64,000 bases of DNA from Ignavibacteriota bacterium (GTDB lineage: Bacteria; Bacteroidota; Ignavibacteria; Ignavibacteriales; Melioribacteraceae), in assembly GCA_016716225.1 (NCBI GenBank), contig JADJWT010000001.1:2676501-2740500 (forward strand). The letters run 5' to 3'. Below the pieces are notes generated by a model that made no database searches, had not been told where the DNA came from, and worked only from the letters and a program-made list of their open reading frames with translations. Both the position numbers and the translations under genes were made by a program. Numbering within the stretch: the first letter of the stretch is position 1; each line of letters starts with the position of its first letter. Shown one piece after another: positions 44,409 to 52,105 of the stretch.

Positions 44409-45293
44409 ATGTTAACGATAAAAGAATTATTGAATCAAAAGAAAGTACTTGTGTCTGATGGAGCTTGGGGAACTTTTCTTCATAAGCAAGGATTACAGCC
44501 GGGAGAATGCCCGGAATTATGGAATGCTACAAATCATGATAAAGTTTTTAATATTGCAAAAAGTTATATAGATGCCAGTGCAGACATAATTTTAACAAAT
44601 AGTTTTGGAGGAAGTCCATTCAAACTTTCGCATTATGAATTGCAAGAAAGAACTTATGAACTAAATAAACTTGCTGCCGAAATATCAAGAGAAGCTGCCG
44701 GAGATGATAAATTAGTTTTAGGTTCAATTGGTCCTACTGGAATTATTTTAATGATGGGTGAAGTTACCGAAGATGAACTTTATGAAGGATTTAAAATTCA
44801 AGCTAAAGGACTAATTGATGGCGGAGTAAATGCAATTTGCATCGAAACCATGTCAGCACTTGACGAAGCGATTCAAGCAATTAAAGCCGTAAAATCAATT
44901 AGTAATATTGAAATTGTCTGTACATTCACTTTTGAAAAAATGGTTGACGGAAGTTATAAAACTATGATGGGAACTTCACCAACAGAAATGGTAAAAGAAT
45001 TAAGCGAAATTGGAGTAGATGTAATAGGTGCAAATTGCGGTAACGGATTTGAAAACATGATTGAAATTGTAAAAGAAATTAGAAGTATTGAAAAAAATAT
45101 TCCAATATTAATTCATGCAAATGCGGGAATGCCAATATTGGTAGATGAAAAAACTGTATTCCAGGAATCGCCCGAATTTATGGCTTCATTAGTTGGTGAA
45201 CTTAAAAACTGCGGTGCAAATATTATTGGCGGTTGCTGCGGAACAACTCCCGAACATATTAGAGCAATTGCTCAGAAACTTAAAAGTATTTAA
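44409..45293 (+). CDS. Homocysteine S-methyltransferase family protein
   Basis: A 294-residue TIM-barrel protein like the N-terminal module of cobalamin-dependent methionine synthase (MetH). It has SDGAWGTFLHKQGLQPGECP, ILTNSFGGSPFKL and LGSIGPTG. All three zinc cysteines are present: Cys210 in GANCGNG, and Cys276 and Cys277 in GGCCGTTP. It therefore probably accepts the methyl group from the neighbouring corrinoid protein onto homocysteine, making methionine. There is no folate-binding module beside it, unlike full MetH. Its stop overlaps the start of the next gene by one base (TAATG), so translation is coupled. Confidence 0.92.
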   Translation: MLTIKELLNQKKVLVSDGAWGTFLHKQGLQPGECPELWNATNHDKVFNIAKSYIDASADIILTNSFGGSPFKLSHYELQERTYELNKLAAEISREAAGDDKLVLGSIGPTGIILMMGEVTEDELYEGFKIQAKGLIDGGVNAICIETMSALDEAIQAIKAVKSISNIEIVCTFTFEKMVDGSYKTMMGTSPTEMVKELSEIGVDVIGANCGNGFENMIEIVKEIRSIEKNIPILIHANAGMPILVDEKTVFQESPEFMASLVGELKNCGANIIGGCCGTTPEHIRAIAQKLKSI

Positions 45294-46027
45294 TGAAAAT
45301 TATTAATCAAGAATTAGTTGAAAATAATTTATTTGTTTTAAAATTTGATCAATCTGAAATTGAAATTGATAAAGAAAAAATTGCAGATGAAATTGGTTAT
45401 GCAAATGGTATTCTACCAGAAAATATTGATGATTTGTTGAATCAAATTATTATGGAATCAAAAAGTAGAATTCATATTGAAGCTGGTTACAAAATTGGTG
45501 AATTAAAACAATATAGTAAAAATATATTATTCGACAATACTGAATTCAATGTTGATAAAATTATATTTAATCAATTTCTTGAAGCTAATAATGCTGCAAT
45601 ATTTGTTTGCACAATTGGAAATGAGATGGAATTATGGTCGAAGAAAAATACTGCAGAAGGAGATTTGTTGCGTGGTTATTTAATAGATGTTACAGCTTCA
45701 ACAATTGTAGAAAATGTAGCTGATTTGTTGCATGATTTTATTGGGAAAACATTTATTGAAAAAGATTGGAAAATTACAAATAGATATAGCCCGGGTTATT
45801 GTAATTGGCAAGTAAATGAACAGCAAAACTTATTTTCATTACTTCCGAAAAATTTCTGCAATATTAAATTGAGTGATTCATCCTTAATGAATCCAATAAA
45901 ATCAATAAGCGGAATAATCGGCATAGGTAAAAATGTTAAGTATAGAGAATATTTTTGCGAAAGATGCGGAATTAAAGATTGCACACAAAGAGTATATCTG
46001 CAAAGGAAAAAGAAATCAAAAATTTAA
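45293..46027 (+). CDS. B12-dependent methionine synthase activation domain protein
   Basis: A 244-residue free-standing relative of the MetH reactivation domain, which repairs oxidised cob(II)alamin with S-adenosylmethionine and an electron donor. The signature is RYSPGYCNW (residues 164-172), matching the SAM-binding RxxPGY motif, followed by QQNLFSLLP and SGIIGIGKN. The C-terminus has three closely set cysteines, FCERCGIKDC, which could bind metal or an Fe-S cluster. That would allow reduction without flavodoxin. Presence of a dedicated reactivator indicates that the corrinoid protein really cycles through Co(I). Confidence 0.85.
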   Translation: MKIINQELVENNLFVLKFDQSEIEIDKEKIADEIGYANGILPENIDDLLNQIIMESKSRIHIEAGYKIGELKQYSKNILFDNTEFNVDKIIFNQFLEANNAAIFVCTIGNEMELWSKKNTAEGDLLRGYLIDVTASTIVENVADLLHDFIGKTFIEKDWKITNRYSPGYCNWQVNEQQNLFSLLPKNFCNIKLSDSSLMNPIKSISGIIGIGKNVKYREYFCERCGIKDCTQRVYLQRKKKSKI

Positions 46028-46043
46028 ATTATGCGAAAAAAAA

Positions 46044-47069
46044 ATGACTGATAAGAATTGGGAAATTTTATTACGAGTAATTAATGGCGAAAAAATAAAT
46101 CCATTGCCAATTGGATTTATAATTGATAGCCCGTGGTTGCCAAATTGGTTTGGTGTTAATATTATTGATTATTTTTCTAATGATGAAATCTGGCTTAACG
46201 CAAATTTGAAAGCTATTGAAGAATTTCCCGATGCAATGTTTCTTCCAGGCTTTTGGAGCGAATATGGAATGTGTACAGAACCTTCTGCATTTGGTTCAAA
46301 AGGAACTTTTCCAATAAATGAATTTCCGCATGCGCATCGCGTAATTAATTCTGTCGAAGAAATTGATGATTTGGTAATTCCAAATCCGGAAACTGATGGA
46401 TTGCTTCCTTTTGTTTTAAATAGATTAAAATTGGCGCAACTAAAAATTGAAACGAAAGGTCACAAAAATAGATTTGCTGTTGCACGCGGTCCGTTAAATA
46501 TCGCAACTTATTTAATGGGGACAACTGAATTACTAACAACGATGATGATGGATCCGGGAAAAGTTCATTTGCTTATGCAGAAAATTACTGAGTTTTTAAA
46601 ATCATGGATTAAGCTTCAAATGGAAACTTTCCCAAGCATTGACGGCATTTTTATGCTTGATGATATTATCGGATTTATGAGCGCAGATGATTTTTCAGTT
46701 TTTGGGTTACCATATTTTAAAGATATTTATAATCAAAACGTTTCAGTGAAATTTTTGCATAATGATGCACCTTGTCGTGAATCTGCACCGCTTTTGAATG
46801 AAATGGGAATCAATCTATTTAATATGGGATTTGATGTTTCGTTAAATGAATTGAAAGAATTGACAAACAATAAAATTACTTTGTTAGGTAATCTTCCACC
46901 AAGAGATGTTTTAGCTGCGGGAACTAAAGATGAAGTTTACGCAAAAACGAAAGAATTAATTAATTCTTTAAGTGATACTTCAAAAATAATACTATCATGC
47001 GGAGGTGGAATGCCACCGAATGTTTGCTCAGAAAATATAAATTCATTTATTAGCGCAGCAAAATGTTAA
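46044..47069 (+). CDS. URO-D family (uroporphyrinogen decarboxylase-like) methyltransferase
   Basis: A 341-residue protein of the URO-D/MtaA/MtvB superfamily. In corrinoid clusters these proteins move methyl groups between a substrate and a B12 protein. The family fold is visible from VINGEKINPLPIGF through AVARGPLNIATYLMGTTELL to LLGNLPPRDVLAAGTKDEV. Likely metal ligands are His239 in LHNDAPC and Cys319 in ILSCGGGMPPN. The HxC of MtaA reads HND here. True haem-pathway HemE is unlikely, given the context and missing HemE motifs. I start at ATG 46044, because the longer reading frame overlaps the previous gene by 95 bases. It probably recognises the methylated substrate. Confidence 0.85.
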   Translation: MTDKNWEILLRVINGEKINPLPIGFIIDSPWLPNWFGVNIIDYFSNDEIWLNANLKAIEEFPDAMFLPGFWSEYGMCTEPSAFGSKGTFPINEFPHAHRVINSVEEIDDLVIPNPETDGLLPFVLNRLKLAQLKIETKGHKNRFAVARGPLNIATYLMGTTELLTTMMMDPGKVHLLMQKITEFLKSWIKLQMETFPSIDGIFMLDDIIGFMSADDFSVFGLPYFKDIYNQNVSVKFLHNDAPCRESAPLLNEMGINLFNMGFDVSLNELKELTNNKITLLGNLPPRDVLAAGTKDEVYAKTKELINSLSDTSKIILSCGGGMPPNVCSENINSFISAAKC

Positions 47070-47077
47070 TTGGATTT

Positions 47078-47552
47078 ATGTCTGTACAAAAAATTAAAAA
47101 TATTGTTTTTAATTCTTTCAAAAATGGAAAAAGAATAGTTGCTCCACTTGTTGGGTTTCAGGGCATTAAATTAGCCGAATCATCAATAAAAATAGCACAA
47201 CAAAATAGCTATGAACATTTTAAAGTTGTAAAATCTAATTATGAGAAATTCAATCCGGATGCAATTATTATATGACAAGTGAAGTTAATGCATTAATTAC
47301 TGAAACAACAATTCCGATATTAAGTTGAATTTTCAAAAAGAATTCCTAAAGAAATATTCTAATTGCGAATATTTTTCCGATCGGAATATTCTAAATGAAA
47401 ATGTTAATGAAATAGAAAATGAAGTTTTGTTATTCAATGTTATAAAAAATGATCCAAATTTTAACTTAAGTACGGGATGTGATTCACATTTGGTTAAACT
47501 TATTAAAAAGTTGAACTTTTATAGATGTTTGGAAAAAAAATCAAATAAATAA
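47078..47552 (+). pseudogene. Remnant of a second URO-D family methyltransferase
   Basis: Three short coding stretches in different frames join into a URO-D-like protein if single bases are restored near 47272 and near 47325. The N-terminal part (RIVAPLVGFQGIKLAESS to EKFNPDAIII, then MTSEVNALITETTIPILS) fits the MtaA-type start. The final part (DPNFNLSTGCDSHLVKLI) fits the family's C-terminal cysteine motif. Together they are only about 158 residues against 340 normally, so the middle is missing. It starts next to the intact URO-D gene and ends 16 bases before the xylanase. It is probably a decayed duplicate. A short functional protein hit by sequencing errors is less likely. Confidence 0.55.
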
Positions 47553-47568
47553 ATCATTAGGAGATTAA

Positions 47569-48696
47569 ATGAAAAAGAAAATATTTTTATTATTTAGTAC
47601 ATTTTTAACTATTGTAACAATCATGAGTTCTAAGGCGCAAGTAAATGAGTATAACGTTAAGTTAAAGGAGGTTTTTAAGGATCATTATTTAATTGGAAAT
47701 GCATTAAATACTTGGCAAATATTAGGCAAAGATCCCAAAGCAATTGAATTAGTAAAACAGCATTTCAATAGTATCACTCCAGAAAATATGATGAAGTGGG
47801 AAAATATTCATCCTAAACCAAATCAGTATAATTTTGAACCGGTTGATAGTTTTGTTGCTTTCGGTGAAAAAAATAGAATGTTTATTATTGGTCATACTTT
47901 GTTATGGCATGCACAAACACCAAAGTGGGTTTTTGAAGATGAAGTAGGAAAATTAGTTTCCCGTGATACTTTATTAAGTAGATTGAAAAATCATATTCAT
48001 ACTGTCGTTGGAAGATATAAAGGAAGAATTCATGGTTGGGATGTGGTGAATGAAGCAATTGAAGACAATGGTGATTTAAGAAAATCAAAATGGTATCAAA
48101 TTATTGGTGAAGACTATATGGAGAAAGCATTTGAATATGCACATGAAGCTGATCCCAATGTTGAATTATACTATAATGATTATAATATGTGGCACAAAGG
48201 TAAAGTTAAAAAAGTAATTGAAATAGTAAATTCATTGCAAACAAAAAATATTAAGATTGATGGAGTTGGACTACAAGGGCATTGGGGATTGGATTATCCA
48301 AGTAATGAGGAAATTGATTTTGCATTATCAGAATATTCAAAACTAAATATAAAATTAATGATAACAGAATTAGATGTTCAAGTTCTACCACTTCCCGAAG
48401 GAAACATTGGAGCAGATATATCAAAGAATTTTGAACTTCAACAAAAATATAATCCATTTCCAAAAGAATTCCCGGATTCAATGCAAGTTAAATTGGGTAA
48501 ACGTTATGAAGACTTTTTCAACCTATTTAATAAGTATAAAGAAAAAATTACTCGTGTAACTTTTTGGGGAGTTACTGATGCGCATTCATGGCACAACGGA
48601 TGGCCAATTAGAGGTAGAACAGCATATCCATTGTTATTTGATAGAAATTATCTTCCTAAACCAGCTTTTGATTTTGTAATAAAAACAGTTAAATAA
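47569..48696 (+). CDS. GH10 endo-1,4-beta-xylanase
   Basis: A 375-residue exported xylanase with signal peptide (1-24, ending SSKAQ). The barrel has NSITPENMMKWE-type motif TPENMMKWENIHP, GHTLLWHAQTP and WDVVNEAIED with acid/base Glu162. TELDVQ carries nucleophile Glu267, and the C-terminal VTFWGVTDAHSW is present. The two glutamates are 105 residues apart, as usual in GH10. It cuts the xylan backbone, probably in the periplasm, since there is no sorting domain or binding module. AGGAG precedes the ATG. It lies between the methyl-transfer genes and GH67 in the same apparent operon. Confidence 0.96.
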   Translation: MKKKIFLLFSTFLTIVTIMSSKAQVNEYNVKLKEVFKDHYLIGNALNTWQILGKDPKAIELVKQHFNSITPENMMKWENIHPKPNQYNFEPVDSFVAFGEKNRMFIIGHTLLWHAQTPKWVFEDEVGKLVSRDTLLSRLKNHIHTVVGRYKGRIHGWDVVNEAIEDNGDLRKSKWYQIIGEDYMEKAFEYAHEADPNVELYYNDYNMWHKGKVKKVIEIVNSLQTKNIKIDGVGLQGHWGLDYPSNEEIDFALSEYSKLNIKLMITELDVQVLPLPEGNIGADISKNFELQQKYNPFPKEFPDSMQVKLGKRYEDFFNLFNKYKEKITRVTFWGVTDAHSWHNGWPIRGRTAYPLLFDRNYLPKPAFDFVIKTVK

Positions 48697-48720
48697 ATTA
48701 TCTTAAAATTCTGGTGAAAT

Positions 48721-50883
48721 ATGAGATTAAAATTTCTTCAAATAATATTTTTATTTCTTTTTATTAGCAATGTAAATGCAGAAAGTGGTTATAGACTTTG
48801 GCTAAGATATGATTTAATAAAAGATGCAAAAGTTTTAGAAAATTATAAAAAAGATATTAATGGAATTTTAGCGCTTGGAAATTCTGAATCAATAAAAATC
48901 TCTTCACTGGAATTAGTTGATGGAATAAGGGGATTGATGGATATTGAAGTTCTTCCGTTTTATCAAGTAATTCTAAATGGAACAATTGTAATTGGAAACT
49001 ATAATGAAGATTTAATAAAAAAAAATATTTCCAAAAGTGAAATTGCACAAATTAATGATGAAGGATTTCTAATAAAGTCAATTTTTGAGGAGAATAAAAA
49101 ATTCATAATAATTACTGCAAAAACTGATATTGGAGTTTTGTATGGTTCGTTCCATTTTTTAAGTTTACTTCAAACTCAGCAAAGTATAGAAAATCTTGAT
49201 ATTAAAAGTTCACCAAAAATTAAATTACGCGTATTAAACCATTGGGATAATTTAGATAGAACTGTTGAAAGAGGTTATGCTGGATTTTCAATATGGGATT
49301 GGCATAAACTTCCTAAATATATTGATAAACGCTATATTGATTATGCCAGAGCCAATGCCAGCATAGGAATTAACGGAACGGTTTTAACAAATGTTAATGC
49401 TAATGCTCTTGTACTTACAAAAAATTATTTGAATAAAGTGAAAGCATTAGCTGATGTATTTCGTCCATATGGAATTAAAGTATATTTAACTGCAAGATTT
49501 AGTGCTCCAATAGAAATTGGAGGATTAAAAACTGCTGATCCTTTGGATGAAAATGTAATAATTTGGTGGAAAGAAAAAGTTCAAGAAATTTATTCTTACA
49601 TTCCGGATTTTGGCGGATTTTTAGTTAAGGCAAATTCTGAAGGTCAACCCGGACCACAAAATTATAATAGAACTCATGCGGATGGTGCAAATTTATTAGC
49701 TGATGTATTGAAGCCATTTAAAGGTGTTGTTATGTGGCGTGCCTTTGTTTACAGTAATGAAAATCCTGAAGATCGTGCAAAGCAAGCTGTAATTGAGTTT
49801 AAACCCTTTGATGGAAAATTTAGAGAAAATGTTCTTATCCAATCTAAAAATGGTGCAATTGATTTTCAACCTCGCGAACCATTTCATCCACTTTTCGGGA
49901 CAATGCCAAATACTAATTTGATGATGGAATTTCAAATTACACAAGAATATTTGGGACAAGCTACACATTTAGTTTATCTCGCACCGTTATTCAAGGAATG
50001 TTTGGATTCCGATACTTATGCAAAAGGGAAAAATTCTTTTGTGAAATATATTATTGATGGTAGCTTCAGCAATAATAAAATCAGTGCGATTGCCGGTGTT
50101 GCAAATATTGGAAATGATATAAATTGGACAGGACATTTATTTGGTCAAGCAAATTGGTTTACATTTGGAAAATTAGCATGGAATTATAATTTGACTTCTG
50201 AACAAATTTCGCAAGATTGGTTAAGAATGACTTTTTCAAATGATGAAAAGTTTGTTAATTCAATTTCTGAAATAATGATAAATTCTAGAGAAAATCTTGT
50301 TGATTATATGACACCTTTAGGATTGCATCATATTATGGGATGGGATCATCATTACGGACCAGCACCATGGATTAAAGATAAACCGCGTGCTGATTGGACT
50401 TCGGTATATTATCACAAAGCAGATAGTTTAGGAATTGGATTTGATCGAACAGAAAAGGGAAGTGATGCAGTTTCTCAATACAATAAAGAAGTATCGAAAA
50501 TATTTAATGATATTGAGGAATGTCCCGAAGAATATTTGCTTTGGTTCCATCATGTTCCGTGGGATTTTAAATTAAAAAATGGTAACAAACTTTGGGATGA
50601 ACTTTGCTACAGATATTATGATGGTGTAAATTCAGTTAATAAAATGATTGAAAAATGGAATTTATTAGAGAATGTTATGGATTGTGAAAGATTTAATCAT
50701 GTAAAAATGTTATTGGATATTCAAAAAGATGAAGCGATTTGGTGGAGAAATGCGTGTGTGCTTTATTTTCAAACATTTTCTAAAATGGAAATTCCGAACA
50801 ATTTAGAAAAACCAAATCAAACTTTAGAATATTATCAAAATTTAAAATTCCCTTATGCACCGGGAATAAAACCAGCTTGGTAA
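48721..50883 (+). CDS. GH67 alpha-glucuronidase
   Basis: A 720-residue exported enzyme that removes 4-O-methylglucuronate from the non-reducing end of short aldouronic acids made by GH10. A signal peptide (1-20) is followed by YRLWLRYDLI and an alpha/beta domain. The barrel includes WDNLDRTVERGYAGFS, VKANSEGQPGP with acid Glu307, and IQSKNGAIDFQPREP with base candidate Asp381. ITQEYLGQ has Glu409, with spacing equal to that in known GH67 enzymes. The C-terminal helical domain includes GWDHHYGPAPW. Full length. Together with GH115 it gives two independent ways to free 4-O-methylglucuronate. Confidence 0.96.
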   Translation: MRLKFLQIIFLFLFISNVNAESGYRLWLRYDLIKDAKVLENYKKDINGILALGNSESIKISSLELVDGIRGLMDIEVLPFYQVILNGTIVIGNYNEDLIKKNISKSEIAQINDEGFLIKSIFEENKKFIIITAKTDIGVLYGSFHFLSLLQTQQSIENLDIKSSPKIKLRVLNHWDNLDRTVERGYAGFSIWDWHKLPKYIDKRYIDYARANASIGINGTVLTNVNANALVLTKNYLNKVKALADVFRPYGIKVYLTARFSAPIEIGGLKTADPLDENVIIWWKEKVQEIYSYIPDFGGFLVKANSEGQPGPQNYNRTHADGANLLADVLKPFKGVVMWRAFVYSNENPEDRAKQAVIEFKPFDGKFRENVLIQSKNGAIDFQPREPFHPLFGTMPNTNLMMEFQITQEYLGQATHLVYLAPLFKECLDSDTYAKGKNSFVKYIIDGSFSNNKISAIAGVANIGNDINWTGHLFGQANWFTFGKLAWNYNLTSEQISQDWLRMTFSNDEKFVNSISEIMINSRENLVDYMTPLGLHHIMGWDHHYGPAPWIKDKPRADWTSVYYHKADSLGIGFDRTEKGSDAVSQYNKEVSKIFNDIEECPEEYLLWFHHVPWDFKLKNGNKLWDELCYRYYDGVNSVNKMIEKWNLLENVMDCERFNHVKMLLDIQKDEAIWWRNACVLYFQTFSKMEIPNNLEKPNQTLEYYQNLKFPYAPGIKPAW

Positions 50884-50893
50884 AATTTTACAA

Positions 50894-52081
50894 TTAAAAT
50901 ATTGATCGAATTATTCCTAGTTCTAAACCTCGCAATTCTGCTAAACCTCTTAATCTGCCGACTAAAGAATAACCGGGATAAATTCCCGTTCTATCTTTAT
51001 CGGGAAAAAGTAAATGACCATGATCCGGTCGCATTGGCATTCTAAAATCTTTTCTGCCATTTTCAATTCTTCTTTTTTGTTCGAGTAAAAATTCTTTAAC
51101 AATATTATATAAATCAATTTCACCTTCAAGGTGATATGTTTCTTGAAAATCTCCTTGCGAATTTCTTTTAACATTTCTTAAGTGAATGAAATTAACTCGA
51201 TTTGAAAATTGTTTAGCCATCTCAACTAAATCATTATTCACACTTACGCCAAGTGAACCAGAACAAAAAGTTATTCCATTTGAATTAGAATTGTAAGCAT
51301 TCAAGATTTGATTGATATCTTTTTCATTTCCAACTACTCTTGGTAAACCCAATAATGACCAAGGCGGATCATCGGGATGAATTGCAAGGTTAACTTTATA
51401 TTCTTCTGCTATTGGAGCAATTTCAGAAATAAAATAATATAAATTTTCTCTAAGCTCTTTATCTCCAATTTCTTCATATTCACTTAAAGCAATTTTAAAA
51501 TCATCAAGTGAATATGCGTCCAACGAGCCGGGCAAACCATAAAGAATTGTTGAAATTAATTTATCTATTGCTGAGTTATCAAGTTGAAGAAAATATTTTT
51601 TTGCTTCATCAATTTGAGTTTGCGAATATTCATTTTCAGCAATTTTTCGTTTTAGAATAAATAAGTCAAAAGCTCTAAATGCTACTGAATTAAATTTAGA
51701 TGTTATTGAACCATCTTCATTTACAACTTTTAAATCCGTTCTTGACCAATCAAGTATTGGCATAAAGTTGTAACAGATGGTATCGATTCCACATTTTGCT
51801 ATGTTTTGAATTGATATTTTATAATTCTCAATTAACGATTTATAATTATTTTTCCTTTTTTTTATATTTTCATGAACCGGAAGACTTTCAACAACCGACC
51901 ATGTAAATCCTTCTAATTCAATTAGACCTTTTCTCCTTAAAATATCATCTTCTTGCCAAATATCACCTACGGGAATTTGATGCAATGCAGAAACAATTCC
52001 GGTTGCACTGGTCTGTTTAATTTCTTTAAGTGAGTACGGATCATTTGGACCAAACCATCGCCAAGTTTGTTGAAATGCCAT
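50894..52081 (-). CDS. uxuA: D-mannonate dehydratase
   Basis: A 395-residue cytoplasmic enzyme that dehydrates D-mannonate to 2-keto-3-deoxygluconate in glucuronate breakdown. It begins FQQTWRWFGPNDPYSL, the UxuA hallmark. YNFMPILDWSRTDL, LAIHPDDPPWSLLGLPRVVG, FCSGSLGV, IHLRNVKR and MRPDHGH follow, with the metal-binding His and Cys residues present. It converges with GH67 (10-base gap) and is the last gene of the minus-strand operon xylA-uxuB-uxuA. Its presence shows that glucuronate, not only xylose, is metabolised. Confidence 0.97.
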   Translation of the reverse strand: MAFQQTWRWFGPNDPYSLKEIKQTSATGIVSALHQIPVGDIWQEDDILRRKGLIELEGFTWSVVESLPVHENIKKRKNNYKSLIENYKISIQNIAKCGIDTICYNFMPILDWSRTDLKVVNEDGSITSKFNSVAFRAFDLFILKRKIAENEYSQTQIDEAKKYFLQLDNSAIDKLISTILYGLPGSLDAYSLDDFKIALSEYEEIGDKELRENLYYFISEIAPIAEEYKVNLAIHPDDPPWSLLGLPRVVGNEKDINQILNAYNSNSNGITFCSGSLGVSVNNDLVEMAKQFSNRVNFIHLRNVKRNSQGDFQETYHLEGEIDLYNIVKEFLLEQKRRIENGRKDFRMPMRPDHGHLLFPDKDRTGIYPGYSLVGRLRGLAELRGLELGIIRSIF

Positions 52082-52105
52082 AAAAATACTTTCTAAATAT
52101 TTTGA

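Noticed and set aside
44409..46027. Ordinary housekeeping methionine synthase
   Set aside because: The folate-binding module is absent, the parts are split, and a URO-D methyltransferase and xylan genes surround them. It cannot be fully excluded without the rest of the genome.
45933..46043. Longer start for the URO-D protein at 45933
   Set aside because: It overlaps the activation-domain gene by 95 bases in another frame, including its cysteine tail, and the extra residues do not resemble the family.
46044..47069. Haem biosynthesis uroporphyrinogen decarboxylase (HemE)
   Set aside because: It lacks the HemE N-terminal substrate-binding motif and lies within a corrinoid methyl-transfer cluster. 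The methyltransferase branch of the superfamily fits better.
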